From assembly GCA_033558025.1 (NCBI GenBank), contig JAUCEF010000018.1, forward strand, positions 2,852,001 through 2,916,000: a stretch of 64,000 nucleotides of DNA. Direction: 5' to 3'. The notes beneath the pieces were generated by a model that worked only from the letters and a program-made list of their open reading frames with translations, did no database searches and was not told the DNA's origin. Within the stretch, counting starts at the first letter, position 1; each line of letters begins with the position of its first letter. Made by a program: the position numbers and the translations under genes. Source of the DNA: Phytophthora sp. 'mugwort'. Taxonomy: Eukaryota; Oomycota; Peronosporomycetes; Peronosporales; Peronosporaceae. This document shows, piece after piece, positions 51,901-63,873 of the stretch.

Positions 51901-52183
51901 CTCGCCCTCCTCAAGATGTCGACGAGCTCTTAAATATGTGCTTTCTTCTTCGAAAAAGGACCTAGTTTCCCACTCACAAAGAGGGAGATTATGCACCACA
52001 ACCCAGCGCGTCAAGCGATATAGTCAGTTAGCTGCCTTCGAAACGAACCCAAATAACTCGATCGACCCATTTTACGCGCGCCTAGCTGTCGCATCTCAGT
52101 TACGTAGTCGTGCCAAGGTAGGGTAGGAGGTTGGAGTAGCCAGTTGCCAGACTCTGCTTGCGTGCTTCGTTGCGGATCTTGCA

Positions 52184-52420
52184 ATGGGTGACCCTTTCAC
52201 TCGAAGGATATCGTATGTACCCCGCGGCACTCAAGGCACTGAAGCAGAAAATGTATTGAGTTGCCAGACGAATCGACAAAATATCGATGAGGGAATGGGG
52301 AATGCGTTTAGTATCCATTTTGACGGATGGACCCACTATGGCGCGGTGTTCGCCGTTTACATTTTCAATGGTACGCTCCGGGATCGCTGTTTTCCATTTG
52401 ACCGCTTGACGAACGACTGA
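52184..52420 (+). pseudogene. hAT transposase fragment (DGWTH region)
   Basis: The segment MGNAFSIHFDGWTHYGAVFAVYIFN at 52290-52370 matches the conserved hAT stretch that includes the first catalytic Asp. It is isolated; the continuation seems to resume only at 54.3 kb. Confidence 0.5.
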
Positions 52421-53309
52421 TACCCGTAAAGACCACTACCCCGAAGTTACAGTTTGGCGGTGGTTTGCACGTCATCCGGCACAATCAAAAACTCGCTGAA
52501 CAATCGGATTGTCTACAGGTTCATAATGGTCGACGTTGCAGTTGAGCTGTCTTTCTTGTATTTAGAAACTACCAACATTGCGCGTGAGTGCAGAACTCAC
52601 TACCCCAATTGGCAGCGATTGTGCGGATGCATTGTACAGAGCTTCGCTTCCAATAACCCCGTGTCTCTTACAATTAAGCTAACAGCTGGTTTAGCTTAAC
52701 TGTGGACGACCTGCTACCATCAGCAGTGGCTGAGAGGCAAGAATCGTTTGGCAGTGGTCAGTACCAATCCAATTGCATTGTGCCGCGACATATCCCCGAC
52801 GCAACAATGTTCCAAAAAACGGGGAGTTCCATGACGCAATTTCGCCTGAAGAGCGAAAATGATCGTAATCTAGCTGATGGAGGGCCTATGAAAGATAAGT
52901 TTTGACGCCGAGTGGGTGCTAACAGGGCCCTGCTGGACAAAAGCGATACATCCACCCGGCTGGAACGCGAACCGACCAGCAGTTTAGCAACTTGGTATTT
53001 GGCGACCACGTGACAATCGAAGACTTATTCGGGCGACTATGCACATCTTCTCTGACAAGTACCGGAGGAGCGTAGATCACTACACCGATGCATTCAGGTG
53101 GGGGCGGCTAACTAACTTCCGCGTCGAATGCAACCCTCTGCGCGCAGACAACCGGACGAGTATGCCCAGAGCGAATACAGATTTGGACACAAAACAATGA
53201 CAGATGAGGTTTTACATCGGCCGCACCATACAATCATAGTTTGACCAATAAGATCATCAGTTTAACACACCGTCGCCACTTAATTAATGCACAAAATGCA
53301 GTGCAGGAT

Positions 53310-53640
53310 AGTTTGCAGCCTGGGGTACGAAGGTGGTGCCGCTGCAGAAGAACACCGCCTCGGTGCTCCAGCCTCTAGACGTGGGGGCCATGGGCCCATT
53401 TAAGCAGAAGTTGCACGCCCTCACACTGGCCTACGTGCTAACAGCGGTTAGAGAGAGTAGTCGAGTACCCCTCCGCAAACGTCTGCTGAAGCTGCAGCGA
53501 TATCACTGGTAACCGCAGCGACGACGCGCTCCACCAAGCGCTTCCGTTTCTCTGTGGAGAGCGTCATCGCCGCGTGGAATGCGGCTAGTGAGAGTAACAC
53601 AAAAAAGACGTGTAGTAAGGCTGACCTCTTATAGACTGAC
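53310..53640 (+). pseudogene. pogo/Tigger transposase C-terminal fragment
   Basis: VVPLQKNTASVLQPLDVGAMGPFKQKL at 53335-53415 is the well-known end of the pogo DDE domain. After a frameshift near 53510, TKRFRFSVESVIAAWNAAS matches the next helix. No N-terminal part lies nearby. Confidence 0.65.
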
Positions 53641-54290
53641 CAGATAGTGCGGGGGACGTCAGTAGGTGCATCTACCGCCTTGGAACCCCGGCATCAAGGT
53701 CACCACTCGGGTGATTAACTTTGCAATATTGAACCCTCCTCACTTAGTAAGTGGTCGCAAAACCGGTTGAGCCCCAGAGCGACTTTTATTGGCGCCAAAG
53801 TCAATTTTGTTATGCGAGAATTATTTTTTCCCCGAGTTCTAATTGGTTAAATATCAGGGTTGGTTACAAATGTCGTTGTTTTGAGTCCGCTTCTGTGTCC
53901 ATATTCTAGAAGAAAAAAAACTAGCGCGTCACATCTTTCCGTTTAAATCCGTATCGTCGGCTCGCCACTGGAAAGGCGAAAGCGAAAGCGCCGTCTTCCT
54001 CAGAAAATGCCGCCTCCGTAAGCAGTTGCGCCACGGCACGCCACTCGACGATCGTCTTTATCACAACAATACAGATGAGGTCTCCGATGCTGCGCATATG
54101 TAGGTAATAAGCAAGGACAATGTAACTAGGTAGATACTTATTACACAGGCTAGCCCCTAGTACACCAGGAAATCGTTTGAGAGGTGATCGTTTTGTTGGT
54201 TTCCTTCCATTTACTTCGAACTTGATATGCATGCTCATATTTCTAATCGTGTCAGTGAATCTTGTGGTACTTACCAACTGGTTAGCGACG
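53641..54290. other. Gene-poor stretch
   Basis: About 650 bases with an unassigned minus-strand frame at 53921-54298 that resembles nothing known. Confidence 0.35.
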
Positions 54291-54740
54291 TATTGCAAGA
54301 GATTTGTCGACCTCTACAACAAGTCGCTTCGCATGTTTTGCTCGTCGTCGTCGACGACAGTTCTACAAGTCGTGCAATTGCGACCGAGCTGGCCGTATCC
54401 GTAGTTGAGTACTCAAGCCACCGCCTGGACCTGGATGCGCAAGTTTACTTCAAAGTTACGAAGCTGCGTTCGGATGAAGTGAGCGCGTTGATGGTGCCGC
54501 CTCAGCAGCCACAGGCCACAGGGCCGAGCTTACTAAATTTACCGACCTAGTGGAGCGTAACATGCTGGTCGGCTGCACGCTAGATGGTCGACCGGTACCT
54601 CCTATCCGAGAGGATATTCGGAGCGTTGAAGCAATTGCGGACTTTGGCACTTGTGAGCCCGCCCACCGGAGCCTCGCGGCACTGGATGTGGATCTTGGCA
54701 TTTTGTTAGTATGTGTTAGAAACTGCAATACGAAATGACT
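54290..54740 (+). pseudogene. hAT transposase middle fragment
   Basis: The frame at 54330-54540 (VVVDDSSTSRAIATELAVSV, then SSHRLDLDAQVYFKV) follows the hAT pattern GDNCSTN..A..L..PLVGCASHRLNL. The next frame to 54738 (RAELTKFTDLVERN.., EDIRSVEAIADFG) fits the region after it. Many substitutions and one frameshift. It may be the far end of the fragment at 52184, split by later insertions. Confidence 0.5.
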
Positions 54741-55058
54741 TTCATGAATGACATCAGACAGCTGCTCGGCCCGCTGATGGGAGTACCCTGAAATGGAAAC
54801 TCACCTGGATCGTCTTCGAACATTCCGTGCTTATCCTGCATTCTGAAACGGAAACTCACCTGGATCCGGTATCGAAGATCGTGTACACACCAAGTTTTGG
54901 GAATGCTGTAATGGTGACAAATGGTTCTCCGTTAACACCTGCTGAGACTACACCTTCGCCCGTCTGTTCTTGCTATTGCCGCGTCCAAAGTTGGTGGCTT
55001 ATGTTTTGTGCGATAGCAAGGTGCCCAACATTAAGCCGTATCAGTACCATTTTCGCAA
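54741..55058. other. Gene-poor stretch with a short direct repeat
   Basis: About 320 bases. A 21-base near-identical stretch (ggaaactcacctggat core) occurs at about 54796 and 54849. Confidence 0.45.
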
Positions 55059-55414
55059 TCAAACTTGATAAATCCACGACCGAAGCCGACCAAATACACG
55101 AGGGCTGCCGAGAATTCCCGCGTGCGCGAAACTCAATGAATGTCCGAGACTACGTATATACTCTCGTTGTTGTACACGTTCAGCGCTCTGAATGCCTCTC
55201 GAACAGCACATCGACGAAATCTGAATTGTCTTGCATCTTGATGCTTCCTCGGTGGGTGCGGTAACACACCATGTCGTAGGCGGAGGAAACCGCACATTGG
55301 ATCTGAAAACGGGTAGGGCGGTAGCTTACCGATCGATCGCTTACCCCTCTTAGCTCTAACGCACGGGGGCTTGACGTACACGTTGTAGTTAGTTTCATCA
55401 AAGTACACTATCAA
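55059..55414 (-). pseudogene. IS630/Tc1-type DDE transposase fragment
   Basis: Reading leftward: MIVYFDETNYNVYVKPP (first catalytic Asp) at 55410-55365, RAKRGKRSIGKLPPYP, then after a shift IQCAVSSAYDMVCYRTHRGSI and NSDFVDVLFERHSE. These are the successive blocks of an IS630-like DDE domain. The remaining catalytic part to the left is not readable. Confidence 0.6.
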
Positions 55415-55499
55415 GTCAACTTGTTTTTGGTGCCTAGTCAGTGCCTCCCTCCGTAAAGAGCTTTATTTTCTTTTCATAGATCTTGCTGGTGCTGGCCGT

Positions 55500-56830
55500 T
55501 GGCTCTAGCGAGACTACGCACAGTATATAGCTGTGGAGCTTGTGAAAATACACAAAAATAACAACATCTTAAAATGAAATGCATCACCTGTTTGATCGTA
55601 ATGAGCAGCCGGTCAGTGCAGAGAGATCGTTGCATCTGATAGCTCCACGTTGAAGTCGTCCCCGATCATGGTCTAAGCATTCCGAGCGTGTACGTGCAGC
55701 ACTCGTCCAGTTAGAGCTCGAGGGCCGCCTGAGATTTTTGGCGTGGCCTTGCCAGCTTTCCAGCTCCTACTCGTAGAAGGTTGTCGGCGCGTCCGGACCC
55801 ACAATATTTGCCGCTGTGATGCACGAGAATCCGTTATGATGGTGACAGTTCGGTAGTCCTCGCGGTGGTAAAGGCTTCGGGGACCCGGCGGCGTTCTTGC
55901 GGCGTGTGGTGCTTTAATGTCAACCGGGATCGTCCGCCCGATCACAAAGACTGGGGCGCGCACGCGGTCTCTCGAACGCGCCGATCATTTGAACATAAGC
56001 GGGATCGCGCAACCCCTGGTCAGAAAATGAAGCTCCAGTACGCCAAGTTTGGCAACGCTGCGATGTGCTTCGAGGACATGCTGTACGGCAAGCAAGTCCA
56101 TGTGCGGTGAGAACTCTGATTGAGGATTAGGCAGTTTTAGTTGTCGAACGAAGATATGTACTGATAACTTGGCCCTGCCACGGACTCCGTCGGAGAAGGA
56201 GATCGGTGACCCTTAGAGGGCAATTAAAAAATGAATTGAGTGTCGCGTGTGCGCGTGCTTAGCTTGCTACGAGTCCTAACTGGATTGTGCCTGGTTCTTG
56301 AATGCTAGCTTCGGGTCTACTGGGATATCAGACAGAAGCCATTATGATGGAGAATCCGTGTGTACTGTTACACTCGGATATCAGATTGAAGCCATTCTGA
56401 TAGAGACACTGTGGATGCCGTTACACTCCCGTCATTAGGAAGCAGCCCAGCATAGGTGCGAGCTGCTTGGGCACGTGTAATTGGGCCCGACGATGTTGAG
56501 CGGGTATAAAACGCGTCAGTTAACCCATGGGCTTGTACCAAGGAATCTTCAGGTTCCTAGGAATCTCGATTTGTACCGCCATACCACTGAACACGATATT
56601 ATGAGCGTCCACGGCGAACTCGGTGGTCAATGATTTGCTTGATCTGTACGCCAACAGTACAGTCTCGCGTGATTAAATCGGGAACGCGGTCGTCGCGGGT
56701 AGTTGAGTCATCCGTGGAGTATGACTGAAGGCGGCTTACATGAAATTTGTCATGCAGTTAAAGTCCTGATGGCAGCCTGATCTTGTGGGTGACCGGCCTT
56801 GTAGTTGCCAGTATGAGATAAGGTCCAATG
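55500..56830. other. Gene-poor stretch, possible gypsy LTR zone
   Basis: Open frames at 55673-55963 (minus) and 55865-56110 (plus) overlap and match nothing I know. 56140-56830 is non-coding and adjoins the 3' side of the minus-strand gypsy relic, so it may hold its decayed LTR; no matching partner was found. Confidence 0.3.
56323..56428 (+). repeat. 53-bp tandem duplication
   Basis: Two adjacent 53-base units (56323-56375, 56376-56428), each starting ggatatcaga and ending gttacactc, about 80% identical. Confidence 0.85.
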
Positions 56831-58155
56831 TACTTAGCCGCTAATGATCGCTTGCTTCGCTGTCGAAGTAGTGGAGCGCCAGATTACTATGTTTATCAGC
56901 ACTTCATCGCCAACGCGAAACATAGCAGAGGGTCGGTTGCGGTCGAAGTAAGTTTTCATGCGTTGTTGTGCCTGATCCAGTGAGTCTTGGAACTCTACGT
57001 GGATGGCCTTTTGCACATCGATGAAGTTGGATGTTGATATTAATCCAGGACGGTCTGGAACTGATAAATCACTCATAGACCGTGGTAAGTAGCCTCAGTC
57101 CGCCACGAAGGTCTCATTCCAATACTTTCGTGAACTCGAGCGTTGTAAGCGAATTCTGCGAGCGCCAGAAAGACATGCCAGCCGGTTTGGTGGAGGCTAC
57201 GTAGGCTCGAAGATAATCACCAAGATGTACGATTCGTGATCTCAGTCTGGCCGTCTGTTGATGGTTTGAACGCACGGGTCGGACATAACTTGGTATCTTG
57301 CAATTCAGTAGTCGAGCCCAGATCTTGGACGTGAATTTCGAGTCTCGGTCGCAGAGGTTCGACGTTGGGAGGCCATGTAGACGTTGATATTGGTCTCTAA
57401 AGAGTTTGGCCGTGTCCTGAGCGGTTGTTGTGGTCTTGGTAGCGAAGAAGTGTGCACGTTTTGTCAACCAATCAAACAATAACCATGACCGCATCGTACT
57501 TGTACGGCTTGGTTTCTGGCAAGCGTACAACCAAGTCCATTGAAAGGTGTTTCCATCGCTCTTCTGGGATCTCCAACGGATGCAATTTCCTTGCCTTTTG
57601 TGTCGAGATGTCTTTGTTCGCATACACGTTTCAAACGAGCCGCAATAACGTCGAACAGTGTCAGCTAATGAAGGCCAGTAGTATTTCTGTTGTAATCGCA
57701 TAGTTTGACAATTCCCGGATGGCTACGACTAGCTGGATCATGTTCTTCAAAGAAAATCTGCTCACGGAGAGCTCGGTTGTCTGGCATACAGAGGCGAAAA
57801 TCTTGGGAATCCTGTGGGCGGTAGTAACGTAGGCCTTCCTGCAGATCAAAATGGTCGAGTCGAGCAGTTCTCAGTAGAGGAGGCAAGGTAGAGCTATTAG
57901 GCTCACCTGCTGCTACTCTGAGCGACTTCCAAGCAGGCCCAAAAATATTCATCATTTCTGTAGAGGCGATCAAATCGTTCTTTTATTGTACGAGCTGATG
58001 TGGATTAACGATGTTATACATACGAGTGTGTAGTTACCCCAGTATCGTCGTTCTTTTCACCGATATTTTGTACCAGCTCAGCCAGCGAAATTGTTGAAGT
58101 GTCTTGCTTCCACGCTGGATTTCGCGAAATGCAATCAGCAACAATATTCGTTTCT
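56831..58155 (-). mobile_element. Ty3/gypsy retrotransposon pol relic
   Basis: Read leftward from the Tc1 edge: the end of RNase H (TNIVADCISRNPAW, the VADALSR motif) at 58150-58105, a linker, then the integrase zinc region (EEHDPASRSHPGI; YYWPSLADTVRRYCGSFETC) at 57750-57620, and the integrase core with NLCDRDSKFTSKIWARLL near 57330. At 56834-57076 is the post-integrase part (FQDSLDQAQQRMKTYFDRNRP, FRVGDEVLI). Stops and shifts are frequent. The upstream reverse transcriptase is absent, cut by the Tc1 element on the right. Confidence 0.78.
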
Positions 58156-59369
58156 CCGCGTCCAATTACATCGGACAATCTACCCATACAAACCTCAAGT
58201 ATATTAGAATGATAGTAATACTAGTAGTGCGTCTTGTCACCAAGCTTTGAAATGACCTCTAAACACCTGCGGCATTGATTCGACAAGAGATATCAATGGC
58301 AAGAGGGATAGACTCCCATGCCTCGAAAAGCGCAGCCTTCAACTGAGGCACGCTATCAAACTGTTTGCCATTACAATATACTCTCCTACTCATTATCGAC
58401 CACATGTTTCGATTGGATTTAGATCAGGTGACTTCGAAGGCCACCCAGAACCTTCACGTCCTGCTCAGCAAAAAACTCCTTGATACGTGCCGATGTATAT
58501 ATACTTACGTTGTATTGTTGGTACGTAAAATCAGTACCATAATTAAGGCGAGCGAAAGGGAGGAGGAACTCGGAGACCGTGTACACGTAGTCATCCGAGT
58601 TTTGCCTCCCTCAGGACCACCAACGGAACTTGTCCAGCGCAGTGAATGCGGCCCAAACCATCACGGAACCACCGTCAGCCTGCCTTCTCTTGGTCCGGCG
58701 GGGCGGTCGGCGCCAGTCACGTCAATAGAACTGGAAGCCGTCGGGTCAATCGAGATTCCATTTCTTCTCATCAGACAAGATAATAGAATCCCAAAATGGC
58801 CCGGCGTCTTTCAGCAAAAGCTTCTCCCTCGCCCACGACGCGCGGATGACCATGTTCTCTGGCTTGAGCGGAAGCGTGTTTTCCGTCTTTGTATAGACCA
58901 ACCAGTCCACCCTTGAAAGGATGCGCTGGATGGTTCGCACATGCACGTTTTGCTGCATCTCCGCTTTGAGCTTGGATGCGGACAGCCCTCCGCGTGCTGC
59001 CGTGCGGATAATCTGCCGTGTTGTGCGGTCGGTGAGCGAGGGAGGCGGTCTTGCGCGTTTGGGCGGCTTGGCCTTCTGCGGTTCTTGGGCGGCGGAGTTG
59101 GAGCCACGACCCGGCACATGGTGCCAACGCTGCGTTTTACCGCACGGGCCACTGCACGCTTGCTCATGCCCGCCTCATGAAGGCCTTCGATCATTCCCTT
59201 CTCTCGTTCAGTCAGGCGGGGGTTCTTGGTCTTGGCCATCTTCTCGAATGAGCTCACGCGTCGTACGTGTCTGCAGTCTTAGCCGTTGGCAACTAGCCAA
59301 TTGTGACTACTATTATTCTAGTATACTTGAGGTTTGTATGGGTGGATTGTCCGATTTAATTAGACGCGG
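58156..59369 (-). mobile_element. Tc1/mariner-type element, decayed, with 60-bp inverted repeats
   Basis: About 1.2 kb bounded by inverted repeats at 58156-58217 and 59307-59369 (outer end ccgcgtc, inner part tacttgaggtttgtatggg), about 85-90% identical by eye. It adjoins the gypsy RNase H relic on the left, so it probably inserted into the gypsy. It carries one transposase relic on the minus strand. Confidence 0.7.
58221..59239 (-). pseudogene. Tc1/mariner-type transposase, broken
   Basis: Start MAKTKNPRLTEREKGMIEGL at 59239, a helix-turn-helix (GMSKRAVARAVKRSVGTM), then after a frameshift HVRTIQRILSRVDWLVYTK and IILSDEKKWNLDG (first catalytic Asp) at 58755. The second site reads QQYNVSIYTS where QQDNASIHTS is expected, so the Asp is lost. 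SPDLNPIETCG-like sequence and KLGDKTHY end at the TAG at 58221-58223. It is related to, but clearly different from, the transposase at 16.3-17.2 kb. Confidence 0.75.
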
Positions 59370-60047
59370 GTCCAAAACCGGAATATTGCTATGCTACAGA
59401 TTGCGGACTTGCGAGTATTAAGAAAGGGTTAACACAAGCCGCTGCCTTCCCTTGATCGTATCGCCACATATCTAAACAGCAGCTCGCAGCTCGTAAAATT
59501 GACAAAGCTACACCCACTTTTGTAGGTGTCCGATCTATCATGTCGCGGAGTGTATATTGTTACCTGTCGCCAGTTAATTGGTCGATCATCCGTCAAATAA
59601 AACATTGCATTATTTTCGGTAGCACTACACCTTTGCCAGTCCAGAGCAATCCGGTGAAGTGGCAGAAAAATGAACATTAAATTTTGTTACTTTTCCAACT
59701 TTTGTTTGCGAAAACAGAAAAACACAGACCAAAGCGGTTTTTGCGCAGACCAATAATCGCGATGTGTCAGGGTCGTTATTAGGTTTCCACCGCTTTGGTC
59801 TCAGGTTTCACCGCTTCGTAATCTTATTTTTAATTTCAATTTTCATATTTACAATTTCTAAAAAATCCGTATTGCTCTGGACTAGCTAGCACCACTTTGG
59901 ACCGGCAAAGGTGTAGAAGCGCGGTAGCACCCTGACACCAGAAGTTCTAGCACAAACGGCCGAGGGGGAAAGCGATAAACGAGCAGGCTGCTACATTTTG
60001 TTAAGTTTTCTTACCACTATTTGAACTTGCGTATAAACTAGTACCAA
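59370..60047. mobile_element. Non-coding region with a probable MITE
   Basis: Inverted partners lie at about 59625-59655 (ctacacctttgccagtcc, agagcaat) and 59871-59915 (attgctctggact, ggcaaaggtgtag). Inside, gaccaaagcggt at 59728-59739 pairs exactly with accgctttggtc at 59789-59800. A 290-base non-coding element with nested stems and no ORF fits a miniature inverted-repeat transposable element. The flanks hold no gene. Confidence 0.5.
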
Positions 60048-62104
60048 CTACCCATCCAGGTTCAGGTCCTCGAACTGTGCACGCGTGAAATTCTCCCATC
60101 GCGCATACAGGAAACCGCCTATCGTTACGCCCGAGACGATCATCGCTGGCGCCAATATGAAGAAGACGTCCACAGCAATGTATACCAGCAAAGCTGTCGG
60201 GATCAAGAGACCAAGCCAGAGCCTGGGCATACTTCCAGGAACTGTTTGGCACCGAAGACACTGCATCGTAAGATTCAACCGTTTACACCACAAATGATAC
60301 ACAAATCATTGTAAACGTACCTTTGTACGGGCGCTTGAGGTCCGCGTGCGTGTAGCGTAGCTTGATGAATGCCCCAAAGATCAGGATCTGGTAGAAGGCC
60401 GAAAGCGCGTTCGTCATATTGAGAATATCGTCAAAGTCAAATTTGATGAGCACAAAGATGACGATGAGACTCGCGAAGACAGCGTTGTGCGGTGTGTTGA
60501 ACCGCTCATTGCGTCTGTAAAATTTTGCACAAATCAGTGTTAGTAAAATACACAACGCGTCATATACCCTTGTGTATTTTTCACACAGAATTCGCCACGT
60601 ACGCCTTAAGGAACGCCGGTGCAAGTCCATTCTGAGCCATGCCCATGATCTGGAACGAATCGCAAAAGAGCTCCGCGATATACATGCCAGCGTTGCTAGC
60701 AAATGATGCCAGCATAATCCACGTCAAAAAGAAAGTTTCACCCAAAGCAGATGCGATGCTCGAAAACGATCCGTCGTCCCAAGTCGTCCAGTTCGGCGAA
60801 TTAAACACAATCGAACCGAACAGCGGCATCAAATACGTGAGCGCGATCAGCAGCACCGAAATCAGCATCGCGCGGGGGTACGTATGGCCTGGATTGCGCA
60901 CTTCGCCGCCGAAGACGGACATACAAACTGCACCGTTGAAGTTCCAGAAGAGCGTATTGATCAACGAGGACCAGTCAATCTACGCATCAAAATTGCAAGT
61001 GCCACAAGGTTAGCCATGACCCTAGGGTGAATGTCTGTATCCCTGAGGCTTATACTTACGTCTACACGTCCAGTCATGCTCACGAAGTCGCCGTTTGAGT
61101 CATAAACGATATTAGATCTACGTATTTCGCCCAGCGCACTCCAATCGTGCCCACTGACAAGGCCCCAAACGCAGAGTACGATGAACGGCATCATGACGAA
61201 GATGGAGAGCACCACCATTCCGTTGCCGACAATACGAATACCCAACAGATTTGGCACTGTCAAAGCCACAGCGATGGCTGCTTTAATGAAATATTCCGAC
61301 GTAGGAGAGCCGATATCGCCGTATACCTCGGTAAACGTCGACATCGCCAACCCAGGATAGATAGCGTTGTCAATCACACTAACATTCATGACCAATAGTA
61401 TTAATACATGTAAATTCTACACAAACTGAAGCAAAACTTACCCTGAAATCCACGCCCAATACCCACACTGAAATCCCCAGAACGGCCCGAAAGCGTTGAG
61501 CACCCACACCGTGTAGCCACCTGCAAGAACAACCAACATCAGTCCAGTTACTGGGCTTAGATAAGAATTAATTCAGTTTTTACCATCCTCTGGATACGCA
61601 GAGCTGAGCTCAGCCGTCACGTACGCAATCGGGAGACCGAGGACGACTGGGAATACGACCAGTAAGATAAGTCCAATCAATGGACCACCAGCTACAAAAT
61701 AATTCACAATATATCGGTCACAATTGTTAGCAAGAAAGATCTCCTTCACACTGGCATTAAACAAGCTTACCAGAAATGATTGGTTCAGAGCCAATAGGGC
61801 CACCGCACACCGAGAAGTAGCAGAGTCCGACGATGCCCAGCACGGTCAGTTGCCGTCGCGGGTCTTCCTTCAGCGTCCCTAAATTCGACGGTCGCCATTG
61901 CACCGAGACCTTCTCGTCGCGGTCGTGGTCCGTGGAGCTCACGACGCTCACTATCGAGTGGTCGCGCAGACTGCAGCTCACAAAACGTCAGCGTTCCATT
62001 GGAAGGGGGGAGAGCAATGCACACATTTCTCACCGCTCCAGACGATTGGGCGTCGTCAGGGATTGATCATAGGACGCGACCAGCGGACTCTCAATGCTAG
62101 TCAT
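60048..62104 (-). CDS. Polyamine/amino-acid permease (APC superfamily), eight exons
   Basis: Exons 62104-62034, 61976-61771, 61691-61584, 61520-61442, 61378-61060, 60979-60603, 60514-60321 and 60241-60048 join in frame to 515 residues with GT-AG introns of about 57-92 bases. The start is MTSIESPLVASYDQS. The first helix region (VGLCYFSVCGGPIGSEPIIS) and [28 protein letters not shown] strongly match plant and protist polyamine uptake (PUT/LAT-type) carriers; about 12 hydrophobic segments follow. RPYKVPGSMPRLWL closes the core. It should import polyamines or amino acids with protons across a membrane. A decayed copy lies at 41.6 and 43.9 kb. The polyamine oxidase at 36.3 kb acts on the likely substrate. 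Confidence 0.9.
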
Positions 62105-62867
62105 GACGTCTGCGTGCTAGCACGACGGCACTTCGAACAGCTCGTTCGCGTCCCGTGCGGCCGCTAATTCCGAACTGAGGATTCTGCTTCAGTGAAGTGT
62201 AGGTCCAATTTTGAGATCCCCGGCTGTATCACTCACTGGTCGAGCCGAGCGCGTCACAGGTTGTGACTCACAGCCCGGCCCATGACGGTCATGAAAGCTT
62301 AAGGGTTTGAAGCGTTTGCTTCCGCCGTGTACCAAGTCATCACCCGTGTCAGTAAAGCCAAGCGTACGTCGATTGACAGCACCAATGTTACCCTAACTTC
62401 AATACGTATCCGATTCAAAGCCGTCGCATTGATGACAATTTGCACCGTTTGTCTGTAGGGAGGGAGGGTTCCGAAAATCCGCCCGCTATGCACTCGCTTG
62501 CCACCGACACAGATACTAAGCGATTGAAAGAAAAGGTGGCGCATCAATGTGAGGCATGGCATGGTCTCTTAGCCACTCTTGACACTTTCTAACCGCCTTC
62601 AGACGACCAGCGAAAATCGGGGTAGTAACGCGATAAACCATCTTCAATCTTCAATCTCCATTCGGTGTGGACCAAGATCGCTCATCACTAACGGCGTTAA
62701 TCACACAGCGCGTGGAAAACTGAAAAAAAGAGCTATGCCTTCATGTCACGACGGCTTGAGAATATGAGCCTGTACAATGACACCCACGTACGACACCGAA
62801 AGTCCAGTGTAACGAGGATCAGCTCGAGGATCAGCCGCATACCATCAGCTACAGACTGTAGTCTATA

Positions 62868-62884
62868 GTCACTGTAACAGTGAC
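62868..62884. repeat. 17-base palindrome
   Basis: gtcactgt and its complement acagtgac around a single central base. It lies in a run of related ctgtagtc/gactgcaac motifs. Confidence 0.9.
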
Positions 62885-63117
62885 TGCAACAGTCGGCCCC
62901 GCGCCACTATTTTGGCGCCGCGTCCTGCGCGTCGGCACCCTGATACCGCGGCGCTACTGAGCGACGAGTTCAGCAGTCAACTCCTTGCTGCCGGGCAGCC
63001 TACGCCGACACGTCGTGCTTTTAATCCAGCGCGGCATCTCGCAAACAAAGCGCGCGTTGCTGCCAAGGTCTCTTGGTCTCGATGTGTGCGACCTCAGAGG
63101 TCGTGATGCTTGCCATC

Positions 63118-63140
63118 GACTCAGTCCAATGGACTGAGTC
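63118..63140. repeat. 23-base palindrome
   Basis: gactcagtcca and tggactgagtc, a perfect 11-base inverted repeat around one central base. Could be a hairpin, a transposon end or a binding site. Confidence 0.95.
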
Positions 63141-63873
63141 CATAGTATTAACGGCATTTTAAGCTCTTCGGTTCGGTGATTTGAAAACCTAAGACCATAG
63201 TTGTGTGAGCTATAATACACACAGCCTGCGCTGGGTTCACCTTCGAGTAGACGAGCGATTTATTTCGGCATCGCCGGCGTGTGTCAAACTTCGATGCAGC
63301 ACAATTTCCGGTCATATTTGCTTTTAGTGATCTTGTGGATTTTCACAACCAACTCGAAAAGTTGTCGTATTAGTGCTGCCGTTCTGAAGGGTAATTGCGT
63401 CTCTCGCATGCCCTGGTAGAAGTATCTATCTGTCGGCAGCTTCGCACTGCCAGTCAGTCTGTGTCAGTGGAAGCAGTGGATGGGTGCAGCTACAGCAGCA
63501 TCGGCCAGCACTGGCGACGCAACAGTTCCTGATTGAAGTTACAATGACTAAATGGGCACAAATTTGGCAGGAATGAGTCATTTCCATACCATTCCCCTGC
63601 CACTCCCGCCACAGGTTTCGCCACAGTTTTAGCACGTGCCTCCTCAGTATCTAGATTTCTCCTGAGCTCAACGGAGATCCAAACCGCCGTTTCTTGTGCC
63701 TTTCGTTAGGATACCTTGTCTTCCTTCATTAGTTGCGTCTCCGCTAAAGTTTCAGACGCCTCTTCAGACGCAACGCAACTTCAGCTCTTAAGAGAGACAG
63801 AGAGTGACTTCAGCCTCCCAGTCAGTCTAAAATGGTACCTTTTTCCTAAAAAAAGTCAATTTTCAGGTTCAAA

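Larger units (their letters stand above)
62105..63873. other. Long intergenic region with palindromes
   Basis: About 1.8 kb with no gene I can support. It includes two near-perfect palindromes (62868-62884 and 63118-63140) and a GC-rich stretch at 62890-63110 where a 64-residue open frame lacks an ATG. Confidence 0.4.

Noticed and set aside
58156..59369. Inverted duplication of gypsy sequence around the Tc1 relic
   Set aside because: The inverted arms lie just outside the transposase frame and are the right size for terminal repeats, so they belong to the Tc1 element.
61757..61981. Permease starting at 61981
   Set aside because: That codon is GTG with a stop just upstream; an upstream exon from the ATG at 62104 splices in frame and gives a proper start.
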